Shown here: positions 1-7,997 of the stretch, one piece after another
Position numbering within the stretch: the first letter of the stretch is position 1
Layout: every line of letters starts with the position of its first letter
Assembly (NCBI GenBank): GCA_964476185.1
Contig: CAYYZO010000002.1
Location: 42,559 to 106,558, forward strand
DNA: 64,000 bases
DNA from: DATNBU01 sp964476185
Lineage (GTDB): Bacteria > Desulfobacterota > Binatia > UBA1149 > CAITLU01
Direction: 5' to 3'
Made by a program: the position numbers and the translations under genes
Notes under the pieces: generated by a model
Seen by the model: only the letters and a program-made list of their open reading frames with translations
What the model was told of the DNA's origin: nothing
Database searches by the model: none

Positions 1-2
1 TC

Positions 3-563
3 ACGCTGGTCGGCGCGACGACGCGCTCGGGAATGCTGAGCTCGCCGCTGCGGTCGCGGTTCGGGAACACGTACACGCTGGAGTTCTACGACGACGAAGA
101 ACTCGCCGAGATCGTGCGGCGTTCGGCGGCCCGGCTCGGCGTCGTGATCGAGGGTTCGGCTGCGCTGCTCGTCGCGGCGCGCGCGCGCGGGACGCCGCGC
201 GTGGCCAACCGCCTGCTTCGCCGGCTTCGCGACTACGCCGAAGTGAAGGCCTCGGGCCGCGTCACGCGGGAGGTGGCGGCCGCCGGCCTCGACCTGCTCG
301 GCGTGGACGCGGCCGGCTTCGACGCGATGGACCGCCGGTTGCTGCTCGCGCTCGTCGATACGTTCGGCGGCGGCCCCGTCGGCATCGACACGCTGGCCGC
401 CGCGCTCGGCGAGGACGCCGACACCCTCGAGGAAGTGCACGAGCCGTACCTGATCCGCTGCGGCTTCGTCCAGAAGACGCCGCGCGGGCGCGTCGCGACG
501 CTGCGCGCCTGGAGCCACCTCGGACGCCAACCGTCGCGCGAGCAGCGTTCGCTGTTCACCTGA
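3..563 (+). CDS. ruvB: Holliday junction branch migration ATPase RuvB, C-terminal part
   Basis: The 5' end lies outside the window. What remains is about 186 codons from the end of the AAA+ core to the stop. It opens with the GATTRSG sensor segment and the SPLRSRFG stretch that carries the RuvB arginine finger. The helical domain follows (RGTPRVANRLLRRLRDYA), then the winged-helix DNA-binding domain ending in EPYLIRCGFVQKTPRGR. With RuvA, RuvB drives branch migration of Holliday junctions. The next gene begins 5 nt downstream, so this stop may be the start of a transcription unit shared with the kinase, which is an unusual neighbour. Family assignment is secure; only the truncation limits the entry. 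Confidence 0.97.
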   Translation, partial: TLVGATTRSGMLSSPLRSRFGNTYTLEFYDDEELAEIVRRSAARLGVVIEGSAALLVAARARGTPRVANRLLRRLRDYAEVKASGRVTREVAAAGLDLLGVDAAGFDAMDRRLLLALVDTFGGGPVGIDTLAAALGEDADTLEEVHEPYLIRCGFVQKTPRGRVATLRAWSHLGRQPSREQRSLFT

Positions 564-568
564 GGGCC

Positions 569-2857
569 ATGACGACCGGTTCCGGCGACACGTCCAGGAA
601 CGGCGCCAGCGGCGATCCCGCGGCCGGAGGCGGCGGGCCCGATTCCAACGAGGACGCGCGGCGCGCGGCGACCGCCGACCTGCTCGCGAGGCGCGCTGCC
701 GAGTCGTCGCGTCGCCGGCGCGAGAGCTTCATCGTGCTCGCGGCGGGCATCGCCGCGGCGGTGTTCGGGCTCTGGGGCACGGGTGGGCGCAGCGGCGGCG
801 CCGGCAACGTCTTCTCGTTCCTGCTGATCAACCTCAACATCGTCCTGCTGCTGCTGGTCGCGTTCCTCGTCGTGCGCAACCTGCTGCGGCTGGTGCTCGA
901 GCGACGGCGAGGGATCCTCGGCAGCCACCTGCGCTCTCGGCTCGTGCTCGCGTTCGTGACGATCGCGCTGTTCCCGGCGACGGTGATGGTGATCGTCTCC
1001 TATGCGTTCGTCAGCAACGGCATCGACGACTGGCTCGGGCGCGAGGTCGAAGAATCGCTCGACGCCGCCTACAGCCTCGCCCGCATCTACTACCGCTCGA
1101 CGGCCGACCGCACTCACGCGCACGCGACGGCCCTCGCGGCCGACATCGCCAGGGACGACCTGCTCGCGTCGTCGCGGCGGGACGAGCTCGAGCGCCGGAT
1201 CGCCGAGGAGCAGCGCATCCACGACCTCGCGACGATCGAGGTCCTGGGTCCCGACGGGACGCCGATCGTCGCGATGTTCCGCGGCCTGCCCACCGTCGCC
1301 GCCCGCAGCCCGTCCGACGCGGAGATGATCGACGCCGTGCGCCGCGGCGACTCGCCGACGCGCGTCGACACCGAGGGCGCGACCGACGTGATCCGCGGGG
1401 CGGCGCCGGTCGCCGGCGCCGACGGCTCGCTGGCGGCCGTCGTGATCGTCGACACGACGGTGGCCGAGAGCCCGCGCGCGTGGAGCGCGCAGATCCTGAA
1501 CTCCTTCCGCGAGTTCCGGCGGCTCGCGCTGAGCAAGCAGCCGTTCCGCAACCTGTACCTCGTCACGCTGCTGTTGGCCTCGCTGGTCGTCGTGTTCTCG
1601 GCGACCTGGCTCGGGCTCTACCTCGCGCGCGGGGTCACCGAACCGATCGGGCGGCTCGCCGAGGCCACGCGGGACGTCGCCGCCGGCCGGCTCGACGTCG
1701 CGCTGCCGGAAGAGGGCGGCGACGAGGTCGCGACGCTCGTGCGCGGGTTCAACGCGATGATCGCCCAGCTCGCGCGCGGCCGCGAGGCGCTCGACGAGCG
1801 CCGCGTCTACATCGAGAACGTGCTCGCGAACATCGGCGCGGGCGTCGTCTCGATCGGCAGCGACGGGCGGATCGGCACGATCAACCCGGCGGCGCTGGCG
1901 ATGCTGGGCCTCCGCGAGGAAGACGTGATCGGGCGCGTCGCCGACGTCGTGTTCGAGGAGGCGCGGCTCGTCGAGGTCGCCGGCCTGCTGCGCGACGTTC
2001 GCGCGGGCCGGCGCGAGGCGGGCAGCGGCGTCAACCTGCGCCGGGACCAGGACGAGCGAACGATCGTCGCGACGGCGACGAGCCTTCGTCGCGGCGCCGC
2101 CGTCACCGGCCAGGTGCTGTTCTTCGAGGACGTCTCGCAGATGCAGCAGGTGCAGCGGATGGAAGCCTGGCGCGAGGTCGCGCGCCGCATCGCCCACGAG
2201 ATCAAGAACCCGCTGACCCCGATCCAGCTCTCCGCCCAGCGCCTCGAGCGCCGGCTCGGAGGCCGCCTCGCGGACCCGGAGTCGGCCGTGCTGCGCGAGT
2301 CGGTCGCGACGATCGTGTCGGAGGTCGACGGGCTGAAGAAGCTCGTCAACGAGTTCTCACAGTTCGCCCGGATGGGCAGCGGCGACAAGGCGCCCGAGGA
2401 CTTGAGCCTGGTCGTCGACGAAGCGCTGCAACTGTATCGGCAGTCGCATCCGGACATCGCGATCGAGTTGCACGCGTCCCCGGGCCTACCACCGGTGCGG
2501 ATGGACCGCGACGCGGTCCGCCGCGCGCTGACGAACTTGATCGAGAACGCCGTCGCCGCGGTCTGGGCGATGCCCGACGAGCCGCGCCGGATCGACGTGA
2601 TCACGCGCCACGACCCGGTGTTGTCGCGCGTCGTGCTCGAGGTCGCCGACACGGGGGCCGGCATCCCGCGGGAGGTGCGGGCGCGCATCTTCGAGCCGTA
2701 TTTCTCGACCAAAGCCGACGGGACCGGACTCGGGCTGGCGATCGTCGCCTCGATGGCGGCCGACCATCACGCCTACCTGCGCGTCCGGCAGAACGAGCCG
2801 CGCGGCACGCGCTTCGTGATTGAGTTTCCGGCGACGCACGCGCAGCATCGCGCCTAG
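569..2857 (+). CDS. ntrY: NtrY-type membrane sensor histidine kinase
   Basis: This 762-residue protein has the NtrY layout. There is a charged N-terminus, three membrane segments near residues 53-70, 85-108 and 125-150, a periplasmic region, and a fourth segment near 330-350. HAMP (about 350-405), PAS (about 415-520), HisKA and HATPase domains follow. The phosphoacceptor is H543 in RIAHEIKNPLTPIQ. The ATPase N box is NLIENAVAAV and the G boxes are DTGAGIP and GTGLGLAI. NtrY normally signals to NtrX, a sigma-54 activator. No NtrX with AAA+ and DNA-binding domains follows here. The next gene, 38 nt downstream, has an NtrX-like receiver fused to LpxC, making it the obvious phosphotransfer partner (inference). 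The kinase looks complete and active. Confidence 0.93.
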   Translation: MTTGSGDTSRNGASGDPAAGGGGPDSNEDARRAATADLLARRAAESSRRRRESFIVLAAGIAAAVFGLWGTGGRSGGAGNVFSFLLINLNIVLLLLVAFLVVRNLLRLVLERRRGILGSHLRSRLVLAFVTIALFPATVMVIVSYAFVSNGIDDWLGREVEESLDAAYSLARIYYRSTADRTHAHATALAADIARDDLLASSRRDELERRIAEEQRIHDLATIEVLGPDGTPIVAMFRGLPTVAARSPSDAEMIDAVRRGDSPTRVDTEGATDVIRGAAPVAGADGSLAAVVIVDTTVAESPRAWSAQILNSFREFRRLALSKQPFRNLYLVTLLLASLVVVFSATWLGLYLARGVTEPIGRLAEATRDVAAGRLDVALPEEGGDEVATLVRGFNAMIAQLARGREALDERRVYIENVLANIGAGVVSIGSDGRIGTINPAALAMLGLREEDVIGRVADVVFEEARLVEVAGLLRDVRAGRREAGSGVNLRRDQDERTIVATATSLRRGAAVTGQVLFFEDVSQMQQVQRMEAWREVARRIAHEIKNPLTPIQLSAQRLERRLGGRLADPESAVLRESVATIVSEVDGLKKLVNEFSQFARMGSGDKAPEDLSLVVDEALQLYRQSHPDIAIELHASPGLPPVRMDRDAVRRALTNLIENAVAAVWAMPDEPRRIDVITRHDPVLSRVVLEVADTGAGIPREVRARIFEPYFSTKADGTGLGLAIVASMAADHHAYLRVRQNEPRGTRFVIEFPATHAQHRA

Positions 2858-2895
2858 CCCCGGGACCGAGGGTCCCAGGGGCTCCGAGAGCACGC

Positions 2896-4185
2896 ATGGA
2901 AAGCGGAAGCATCCTGATCGTGGACGACGACGCGGCGGTGCGCGACAGCATCGGCGCGGTGCTGGCCGACGAGGGCTTCCGCGTCAGCTACGCGAACGAC
3001 GGCGGGGAGGCGCTCGCGAGCGCCGGCCGCGAACGTCCCGACCTCGTGCTGCTCGACGTCTGGCTGCCCGGGATGGACGGCATCCAGGTCCTGCAGCAGC
3101 TTCGCGAAGGGCACGAGGGACTGCCCGTCATCGTCATCTCCGGGCACGGCAACATCGAGACGGCGGTGCGGGCGACGAGGCTGGGCGCGGTCGGCTTCAT
3201 CGAGAAGCCGTTCACGATCGACGGCCTGCTCGAGGCGGTGTCGGGCGCGTTGCAGCGCGCCCGACCGGCCAGGGAGGGAGCGGCAGCGGAGGAGGCGAGG
3301 CCTGCGGTCCCGGACGACGGCCCGGCCGCCGCGTCGATCGTCGCCGGCCGGCCCGTGCGCCAGCGGACCGTCGCGCGTTCCGTCGTCGGCGCGGGCCTCG
3401 GCCTGCACAGCGGCGCGCGGACGGGCATCATCCTGCAGCCGACTCCTCCGGGAAGCGGCATCGTCTTCAGCAGCGTTTCCGTCGGCGGCGCCGTCGAAGC
3501 CGACGTGGACAACGTCGATTCCACCGGCTACGCGACGACGCTGTTCAAGAAGGGGCTCGCGGTTCGCACGGTCGAGCACCTGATGGCGACGCTGCATGCG
3601 TACGGCATCACGAACCTGCTCGTGAAGATCGAAGGCGAAGTGCCGATCCTCGACGGCTCGGCGGTCGAGCTCTGCGAGCTGCTCGAGCAGGCCGGCATCG
3701 ACGAGCAGGACGCGACGCTGCCGTCGCTGGTGGTCACCGAGGAGATCCGCCTCGAGCCCGGGCCGGACCAGTTCCTGGTCCTGCGGCCCTACGACGGACT
3801 GCGAATCCGCTACGAGCTCTCGTATCCGGAACCGGTCGGCGACCAGACCTACGTTTTCACGATGCGCGACGCGCGCGACTTCCGTCGCGAGATCGCGCCG
3901 GCGCGCACGTTCGGGTTCGTCGAGGAGATCCGCGCGCTCGAGAGCGCCGGGCTGGGGCAGGGCGGCCAGCTCGGCAACTTCATCCTGATCGGCGAGAAGG
4001 GGATCGTGAACACCGAGCTGCGGTTTCCCGAAGAACTCGCGCGTCACAAGATCCTCGACATCCTCGGCGACTTCTACCTGCTCGGCGCGCCGATCCGCGG
4101 CGAGATCCACGCCCGCAAGACCGGGCACTCGCACAACGTTGCGATGGTGCGCCGGCTCCGCGAGATGCTGCGCGGCGCGCGCTGA
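2896..4185 (+). CDS. lpxC: NtrX-like receiver domain fused to UDP-3-O-acyl-GlcNAc deacetylase LpxC
   Basis: One uninterrupted 429-residue frame holds two domains. Residues 1-120 form a receiver with the acidic pair D10/D11, phosphoacceptor D54 in LLDVWLPGMDG, S82 and K104. Its SGHGNIETAV and FIEKPF segments are those of NtrX. An Ala/Pro/Glu-rich linker (about 121-154) leads to a full LpxC domain (155-429). Catalytic E227 and zinc ligand H228 lie in TVEHLMATL, zinc ligands H384 and D388 in HKILDILGD, and general acid H411 in GHSHN. LpxC performs the committed step of lipid A synthesis. The neighbouring NtrY kinase suggests that phosphorylation controls the enzyme, but that is inference. An in-frame GTG at 3355 could give a free LpxC but has no convincing ribosome site. 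No stop or frameshift separates the domains. Confidence 0.95.
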   Translation: MESGSILIVDDDAAVRDSIGAVLADEGFRVSYANDGGEALASAGRERPDLVLLDVWLPGMDGIQVLQQLREGHEGLPVIVISGHGNIETAVRATRLGAVGFIEKPFTIDGLLEAVSGALQRARPAREGAAAEEARPAVPDDGPAAASIVAGRPVRQRTVARSVVGAGLGLHSGARTGIILQPTPPGSGIVFSSVSVGGAVEADVDNVDSTGYATTLFKKGLAVRTVEHLMATLHAYGITNLLVKIEGEVPILDGSAVELCELLEQAGIDEQDATLPSLVVTEEIRLEPGPDQFLVLRPYDGLRIRYELSYPEPVGDQTYVFTMRDARDFRREIAPARTFGFVEEIRALESAGLGQGGQLGNFILIGEKGIVNTELRFPEELARHKILDILGDFYLLGAPIRGEIHARKTGHSHNVAMVRRLREMLRGAR

Positions 4186-4324
4186 GCGCCCGCCCGCCGG
4201 CCGCGCCCTCGATCGGGTACCCGCTTCCTGGCGCCGGGGCAGGCGCGAACGGGCGCGGGTGACTCGATTCCGTAACCGGTTCCAGCCTTCGACTGCTTTC
4301 TGCCGGGCCAGGCGGAGAGAGGCC

Positions 4325-4352
4325 TTGACTTCTGTACGATAATTTTGAAAAT
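4325..4352 (+). promoter_or_regulatory. Candidate sigma-70 promoter upstream of the unknown gene pair
   Basis: TTGACT (4325-4330) and GAAAAT (4347-4352) are separated by 16 bp in a sharply AT-rich patch of otherwise GC-rich DNA. The -10 element overlaps the Fur-like box at 4346-4360, which fits repression by occlusion. Transcription would start close to the ATG at 4368, so the leader would be very short or absent. Sequence match only. Confidence 0.4.
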
Positions 4353-4360
4353 GATATTCA
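4346..4360 (+). promoter_or_regulatory. Fur-box-like operator
   Basis: TGAAAATGATATTCA matches the 7-1-7 Fur motif TGATAATNATTATCA at 11 of 14 defined positions. It is part of a longer AT-rich palindromic patch: 4339-4355 is a second imperfect palindrome. It ends 7 nt before the start codon at 4368. Such sites usually mark iron-repressed genes. Binding is inferred from sequence alone. Confidence 0.5.
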
Positions 4361-4367
4361 AGATCGC

Positions 4368-4940
4368 ATGGGCACACCGATGGCAGACCCGAACCAACAC
4401 CCCTCCGGCGAATCCGGGTCGGCGGCGCGCTGCCCCTCAAGGGAGCGACGGCTCGACGACTGCTCCCGCTGCGTCGTTCGCACGCTGCTCGGACTCGGGC
4501 TCGGCGGGCAGGAGGCCGGTCGCCTGCTGGCCGGTCTCGGCCAGATCGCGACGACCGCGGGGCTGCGGGACTCGGCCCTGCTCGACCGTCTCGTCGAAGC
4601 CGTGCGGCTCGACCGCCGCGCCGAGGAGCGCGTGCGCGGCCTGCTCGAGGATCGCCTCGAGCCGCAGGCGGCCCGCTATCGCGGGTGCTCCCTCGCCGAA
4701 CTCGCGCGGCTGTGGTCGCAGGACCGCCATCGCCTGACCGGCGAGGACCTGCTCGCGCTGTTCTGGGTGGTCGTCTCCCGGAGCGAGCCGGCCTGCCGCA
4801 GCTTCGAGCAGCGCCTCGTCGAGGAGATTCCGGTCCTGGCGCTGCAGTCGCTCGCGGACACCCGCGCGGGCGCCGTTCGCAGGGCCGAGCCCGTCCGGAC
4901 GTGCGGCGCCGGCGCCGCAGCCAAGGAGGACCCGTCTTGA
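4368..4940 (+). CDS. Unknown protein behind a Fur-like operator
   Basis: I do not recognise this 190-residue protein. It has no signal peptide or membrane segment. The N-terminal 30 residues look disordered, and a Cys pair, DDCSRCVVR, follows near residue 30. The rest is mostly alpha-helical, leucine- and arginine-rich, with LDRLVEAVRLDRRAEERVRGLLEDRL and a second helical half containing ALFWVVVSR. ATG 4368 is taken as the start, and ATG 4380 is an in-frame alternative; neither has a clear ribosome site. The stop overlaps the TTG start of the next gene (TTGA at 4937-4940), so the two are probably translationally coupled. The upstream Fur-like box suggests an iron-related role. Function unknown. 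Confidence 0.7.
   Translation: MGTPMADPNQHPSGESGSAARCPSRERRLDDCSRCVVRTLLGLGLGGQEAGRLLAGLGQIATTAGLRDSALLDRLVEAVRLDRRAEERVRGLLEDRLEPQAARYRGCSLAELARLWSQDRHRLTGEDLLALFWVVVSRSEPACRSFEQRLVEEIPVLALQSLADTRAGAVRRAEPVRTCGAGAAAKEDPS
4923..4930 (+). promoter_or_regulatory. Strong ribosome-binding site deciding a TTG start
   Basis: AAGGAGGA lies inside the end of the upstream coding region, 6 nt before TTG 4937. It is a near-perfect Shine-Dalgarno sequence and fixes the start of the small downstream gene at this TTG rather than at any upstream in-frame codon. Confidence 0.75.
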
Positions 4941-5152
4941 ACCAGCCCGATTCCTTTCGACGCGAAGAATGTCTCGTCCAGCTGCTCGCCGAACACGGCC
5001 CGGTCCGTGTCGCGCGCTGCGGCTGCGGGACCGTGCACCTGAGCCTCGGGGCGCTCACGGTCCGCTTGCCCGAACTCGCGTACCAGCAGGTCGTGCGCGC
5101 GCTGCTCGACGCGCGCCAGCGCATGGCCTGGGAAAACGCGCCGGTGCAATGA
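4937..5152 (+). CDS. Small unknown protein with a CGCG motif
   Basis: This 71-residue protein starts at TTG within the stop of the preceding gene (TTGA overlap). It has a strong AAGGAGGA ribosome site 6 nt upstream. The sequence contains RCGCGTVHLSLGALTVRLP, in which a C-G-C pair precedes an alternating beta-like stretch. A C-terminal helix (AYQQVVRALLDARQRMAW) follows. There is no signal peptide. The Cys pair and the Fur-like operator upstream of the pair suggest a metal- or iron-responsive role, but I do not recognise the family and assign no function. Confidence 0.7.
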   Translation: MNQPDSFRREECLVQLLAEHGPVRVARCGCGTVHLSLGALTVRLPELAYQQVVRALLDARQRMAWENAPVQ

Positions 5153-5249
5153 GGGAACGCGGGCGCGCCGTCGTCGGGATGCGGGACCGCGCGGGCGTGC
5201 GCGCGAGGCGTGCCCCGGGCCCCGCCGTCGCGCGCCGCGCCCGGCGCCG

Positions 5250-6053
5250 TCAGTCCGCCGCGACGACTCGCGGCGAGGCGAGCGTGCCGGTCACGCGATA
5301 GTTGCGCCATCCCGCGGCGTCAGCCGCTGCGCGCGGCATCAGCCCGACCAGCGCGCGCGAGCGCGGCGTGTCCTCGAGCTGGCGCGTGCGGAACCCGACG
5401 CGGATGGCGCCCCGCGACGGCAACTGGACGTCGAGCAATTCCCACACGACGCCGCTCGTCTCGGCCCGGCCTTCGCGGACGTCGAGCCGGCCGTCCTCCA
5501 GCGTCGCGTGCAGCACGAGGTCTTCGAACTCCCACTCGCCGAGCGGAAGATCGGCGCCGCCCTGGCCGGCGCCAACGAGGATCCCGCCGAACGTGCCGCC
5601 GCCCGAGGTGACGTCGAGGCGCGCGCCGCTCGGCCCGGCTTCCGTCGGGCGCGCGACGTCGATGCCGTCGAGGACGAGCGCGCCGTCGAGGCTGCTGGCG
5701 AGTTCGAGTCGCCCGACGCGCAGGCAGCGCGAGGGGTCGATGCCGTGGAACTCGAGCGCCAGCGTCCCGCCGCGAAAGCTGCCCTCGAGTCGCCCGCCGC
5801 AGGCTTCGGCCTCGAACCAGCGCGTGATCCCGACGTAGAGCGAGTCGACGTCGAGTCCGTTCTGTCCGGCCGCGACCGAGACGCCGGTCGCGCGGACACC
5901 CGCGGGAAGCGCCAGCCGGACGCTGCGCACGGACAGCTCCGCGCCGGTCGCCGCGAGCGGCTCGCGCGCGGCGTCGAGCACCCATCGCTCGAGCGGGGCG
6001 GTCAGCAGCAACGCGACGACGAAAGCGGCGACGAACAGCAGCGCGCGCAGCAC
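5250..6053 (-). CDS. gspN: Type II secretion system protein GspN
   Basis: Last gene of the secretion operon; 267 residues from a GTG start 7 nt after the gspM stop. One N-terminal membrane helix (LLFVAAFVVALLLTAP) is followed by a beta-rich periplasmic domain with repeated strands such as LRVGRLELASSLDGALVLDGI. This matches the GspN type found in deltaproteobacteria-like lineages. GspN is an accessory inner-membrane component of unclear role. The call rests on position at the end of gspC-M plus the membrane-anchored beta topology; sequence signature is moderate. Confidence 0.8.
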   Translation of the reverse strand: MLRALLFVAAFVVALLLTAPLERWVLDAAREPLAATGAELSVRSVRLALPAGVRATGVSVAAGQNGLDVDSLYVGITRWFEAEACGGRLEGSFRGGTLALEFHGIDPSRCLRVGRLELASSLDGALVLDGIDVARPTEAGPSGARLDVTSGGGTFGGILVGAGQGGADLPLGEWEFEDLVLHATLEDGRLDVREGRAETSGVVWELLDVQLPSRGAIRVGFRTRQLEDTPRSRALVGLMPRAAADAAGWRNYRVTGTLASPRVVAAD

Positions 6054-6060
6054 GGCGTAC

Positions 6061-6615
6061 TCAGGAAGGCAGCGCGGCGGCGGCGAGGAGGGTGACGTCG
6101 AAGCGGGAAGGGTCGTCGTAGCGCTTCTTCACGAAGAACTGGCGGAGGTAGACGGGGCTCTTCTCGCCTTCGATCGCGCGCAGCAGCGCGACGACTTCGC
6201 CGAGCGTCGCGCCCGACAACTTCAGCTCGACGTTGTTTTCCTGTCGTCCCCCGTCGAGCGCACGCCGCGATGGCGTCATCGACGCGATGGACTCCGGGCG
6301 CAGGCTGGCGCCGGCCGCCTTCTCCACGAACGCGAGCAGCGAGAAGTCCGCCGCAACGGAGACGGGCTTCCCGTCCTTCGGCGCCTCGGCCTCGCTTCGG
6401 CGGATCTCGCGCGCGAGCGCCTCGATCTGGCCGATCTCGGCGCGCAGCGACTCGATCTCGCGGCGCATGCCGTCGCGTCCGTCGAGGAAGGGCGAGACCA
6501 CCAGCGTCCAGCCGAGGGCGACGACGACGAGGCCGGCGAAGACGGCGACGAGACGCTGCTCGCGAGGGCTGAGCCGCGCGACCAGCAACTGCGCCTGGTG
6601 GATCGCGACGTTCAT
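6061..6615 (-). CDS. gspM: Type II secretion system protein GspM
   Basis: 184 residues: a short cytoplasmic N-terminus, one membrane helix (LVAVFAGLVVVALGWTLVV), a coiled-coil stretch (MRREIESLRAEIGQIEALAREI) and a ferredoxin-like periplasmic domain. GspM binds GspL in the inner-membrane platform. Its ATG overlaps the gspL stop (ATGA at 6612-6615), which supports this start. Weak sequence conservation is normal for GspM, so gene order carries much of the assignment. Confidence 0.85.
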   Translation of the reverse strand: MNVAIHQAQLLVARLSPREQRLVAVFAGLVVVALGWTLVVSPFLDGRDGMRREIESLRAEIGQIEALAREIRRSEAEAPKDGKPVSVAADFSLLAFVEKAAGASLRPESIASMTPSRRALDGGRQENNVELKLSGATLGEVVALLRAIEGEKSPVYLRQFFVKKRYDDPSRFDVTLLAAAALPS

Positions 6616-7997
6616 GCGCCTGCTCCCGGCGTCGCGGTCTCGAGCTCGAGCAGGAACTCGACGCCGCCGCCCGTGACGGCCGCGTGCACGTCCTTCACGT
6701 CGACGCGCGAGAAGGAACCGCCGCGACGGAGCTCCTCCTGCATCTTCGTGACCGTCTCGAACGTCTCGGCGTGCCCGGTCACCTTCGCCGCGGGCGGCAC
6801 GTGCTCGACCTGGTCCACGACGACCTCGAGGTTCTTCGGGATCTCGCGCGACAGCGCGGCGAGCAGTTCCAGCGGCGAGCCGGCGCCGCCGGTCGCGCTG
6901 CCCGCGCGGCCGCTGAGCTCGCGCAGCCGCATCTCCATCTTCAGCTTGCGCCCGGCGCCGCCGCTGCCCGACGGCATCGCGGAAGCGTAGGCCTGCTCGG
7001 CGCGAGCGGCCAGCAGGCTGCGTTCGCGGAACAGTTGCACGTAGTCGATCCCGACCGCGACGATCGCCAGGGTCGCGGCCAGCGCGGCCCAGCGCACGAG
7101 CGGCGCGGCCTCGCCCTGCAGGTCCCGCAGCGACGAGAGGCCGAACAGCGATCCGGAGCCGGCTTCGAAGTCGAGCGTCGGAGCGAGCGAATCGCCGCTC
7201 GCGACGAGCACGAGCCCGGCGAGCGCGGTCGTCTCGCGCCAGTCGCGCGCGCCGAAGCCGTCGACCGGCGCCGCGGCCGGCAGGGGCTCGAACCGCATTC
7301 CCGGCACGCGGCGCGCGAGCTCGCCGAGCAGCCGGCCGGCGCCGGGTCCCCCGACGACGGCGCGGTCCTGCTCGCCCGCCACCGTCGCGAGCGACCAGGC
7401 GACGTTGCGCAGCATCAGCGCGTCGTCGCACGGCGCGACCACCCGCAGGGCCGACACGCAGCCGGATTCGATGCGTGCGATGACGGCGCCGCCGTCGCCG
7501 AAATCGACGGCGACGAAGTCCTGGTCCTCGCCGACGGACCGGCGGTACGCGGTCAGGATCGCGGTCGGTTCCCAGATCAGGCGGTGGGGCGCCGGGACGG
7601 CGCCCAGCTCGAGCAACCGTGCGCGCGCCGCCTCGAGGCGCCCGGTTTCGGCGATCGCCGCGAGCACGCTCGCCCCGGGGCCGGCGCCGTTCGGCGCCGC
7701 GTAGTCCCAGGCGACGCTGCCGTCGTCGAGGGCGTAGGGGACGTGCTCCTCGAGCGCGGGGCCGACCGCCTGCGCGACGCGTCGCCGGTCCCGGAACGGC
7801 AGCTCGAGCACGCGGAACGCCGCGGCGGACGGTTCGAGGGTCGCCACCACGCGGTCGAAGGGGCCGCCCGGAAGCGCGGAGCCCGCGCCCGGAAAATCGA
7901 AGACGTGCGCGACGCGCAGCGAGCCGATGCTCGACTCGATGACGGCGCCTGTCGTGCGACCGGCGTGCGCGCTGAGGGCGAGGGTCTTGCTGCTCAT
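6612..7997 (-). CDS. gspL: Type II secretion system protein GspL
   Basis: 461 residues. The N-terminal cytoplasmic half has an actin-like fold (VAVDFGDGGAVIARIESG and VVGGPGAGRLLGELARR), which docks the GspE ATPase. A membrane helix near residue 330 (WAALAATLAIVAVGIDYV) leads to a periplasmic ferredoxin-like domain (LEVVVDQVEHVPPAAKVTG). GspL links the ATPase to the pseudopilus machinery with GspM. The start overlaps the gspK stop (ATGA at 7994-7997). Confidence 0.9.
   Translation of the reverse strand: MSSKTLALSAHAGRTTGAVIESSIGSLRVAHVFDFPGAGSALPGGPFDRVVATLEPSAAAFRVLELPFRDRRRVAQAVGPALEEHVPYALDDGSVAWDYAAPNGAGPGASVLAAIAETGRLEAARARLLELGAVPAPHRLIWEPTAILTAYRRSVGEDQDFVAVDFGDGGAVIARIESGCVSALRVVAPCDDALMLRNVAWSLATVAGEQDRAVVGGPGAGRLLGELARRVPGMRFEPLPAAAPVDGFGARDWRETTALAGLVLVASGDSLAPTLDFEAGSGSLFGLSSLRDLQGEAAPLVRWAALAATLAIVAVGIDYVQLFRERSLLAARAEQAYASAMPSGSGGAGRKLKMEMRLRELSGRAGSATGGAGSPLELLAALSREIPKNLEVVVDQVEHVPPAAKVTGHAETFETVTKMQEELRRGGSFSRVDVKDVHAAVTGGGVEFLLELETATPGAGA

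Noticed and set aside
2820..4262. A + strand frame overlapping the receiver-LpxC gene in another phase
   Set aside because: Arg/Ala-rich shadow; the lpxC frame has all catalytic motifs.
4186..4324. Possible tRNA or small RNA after lpxC
   Set aside because: No cloverleaf with TTCGA-type T-loop and matching acceptor stem could be drawn.
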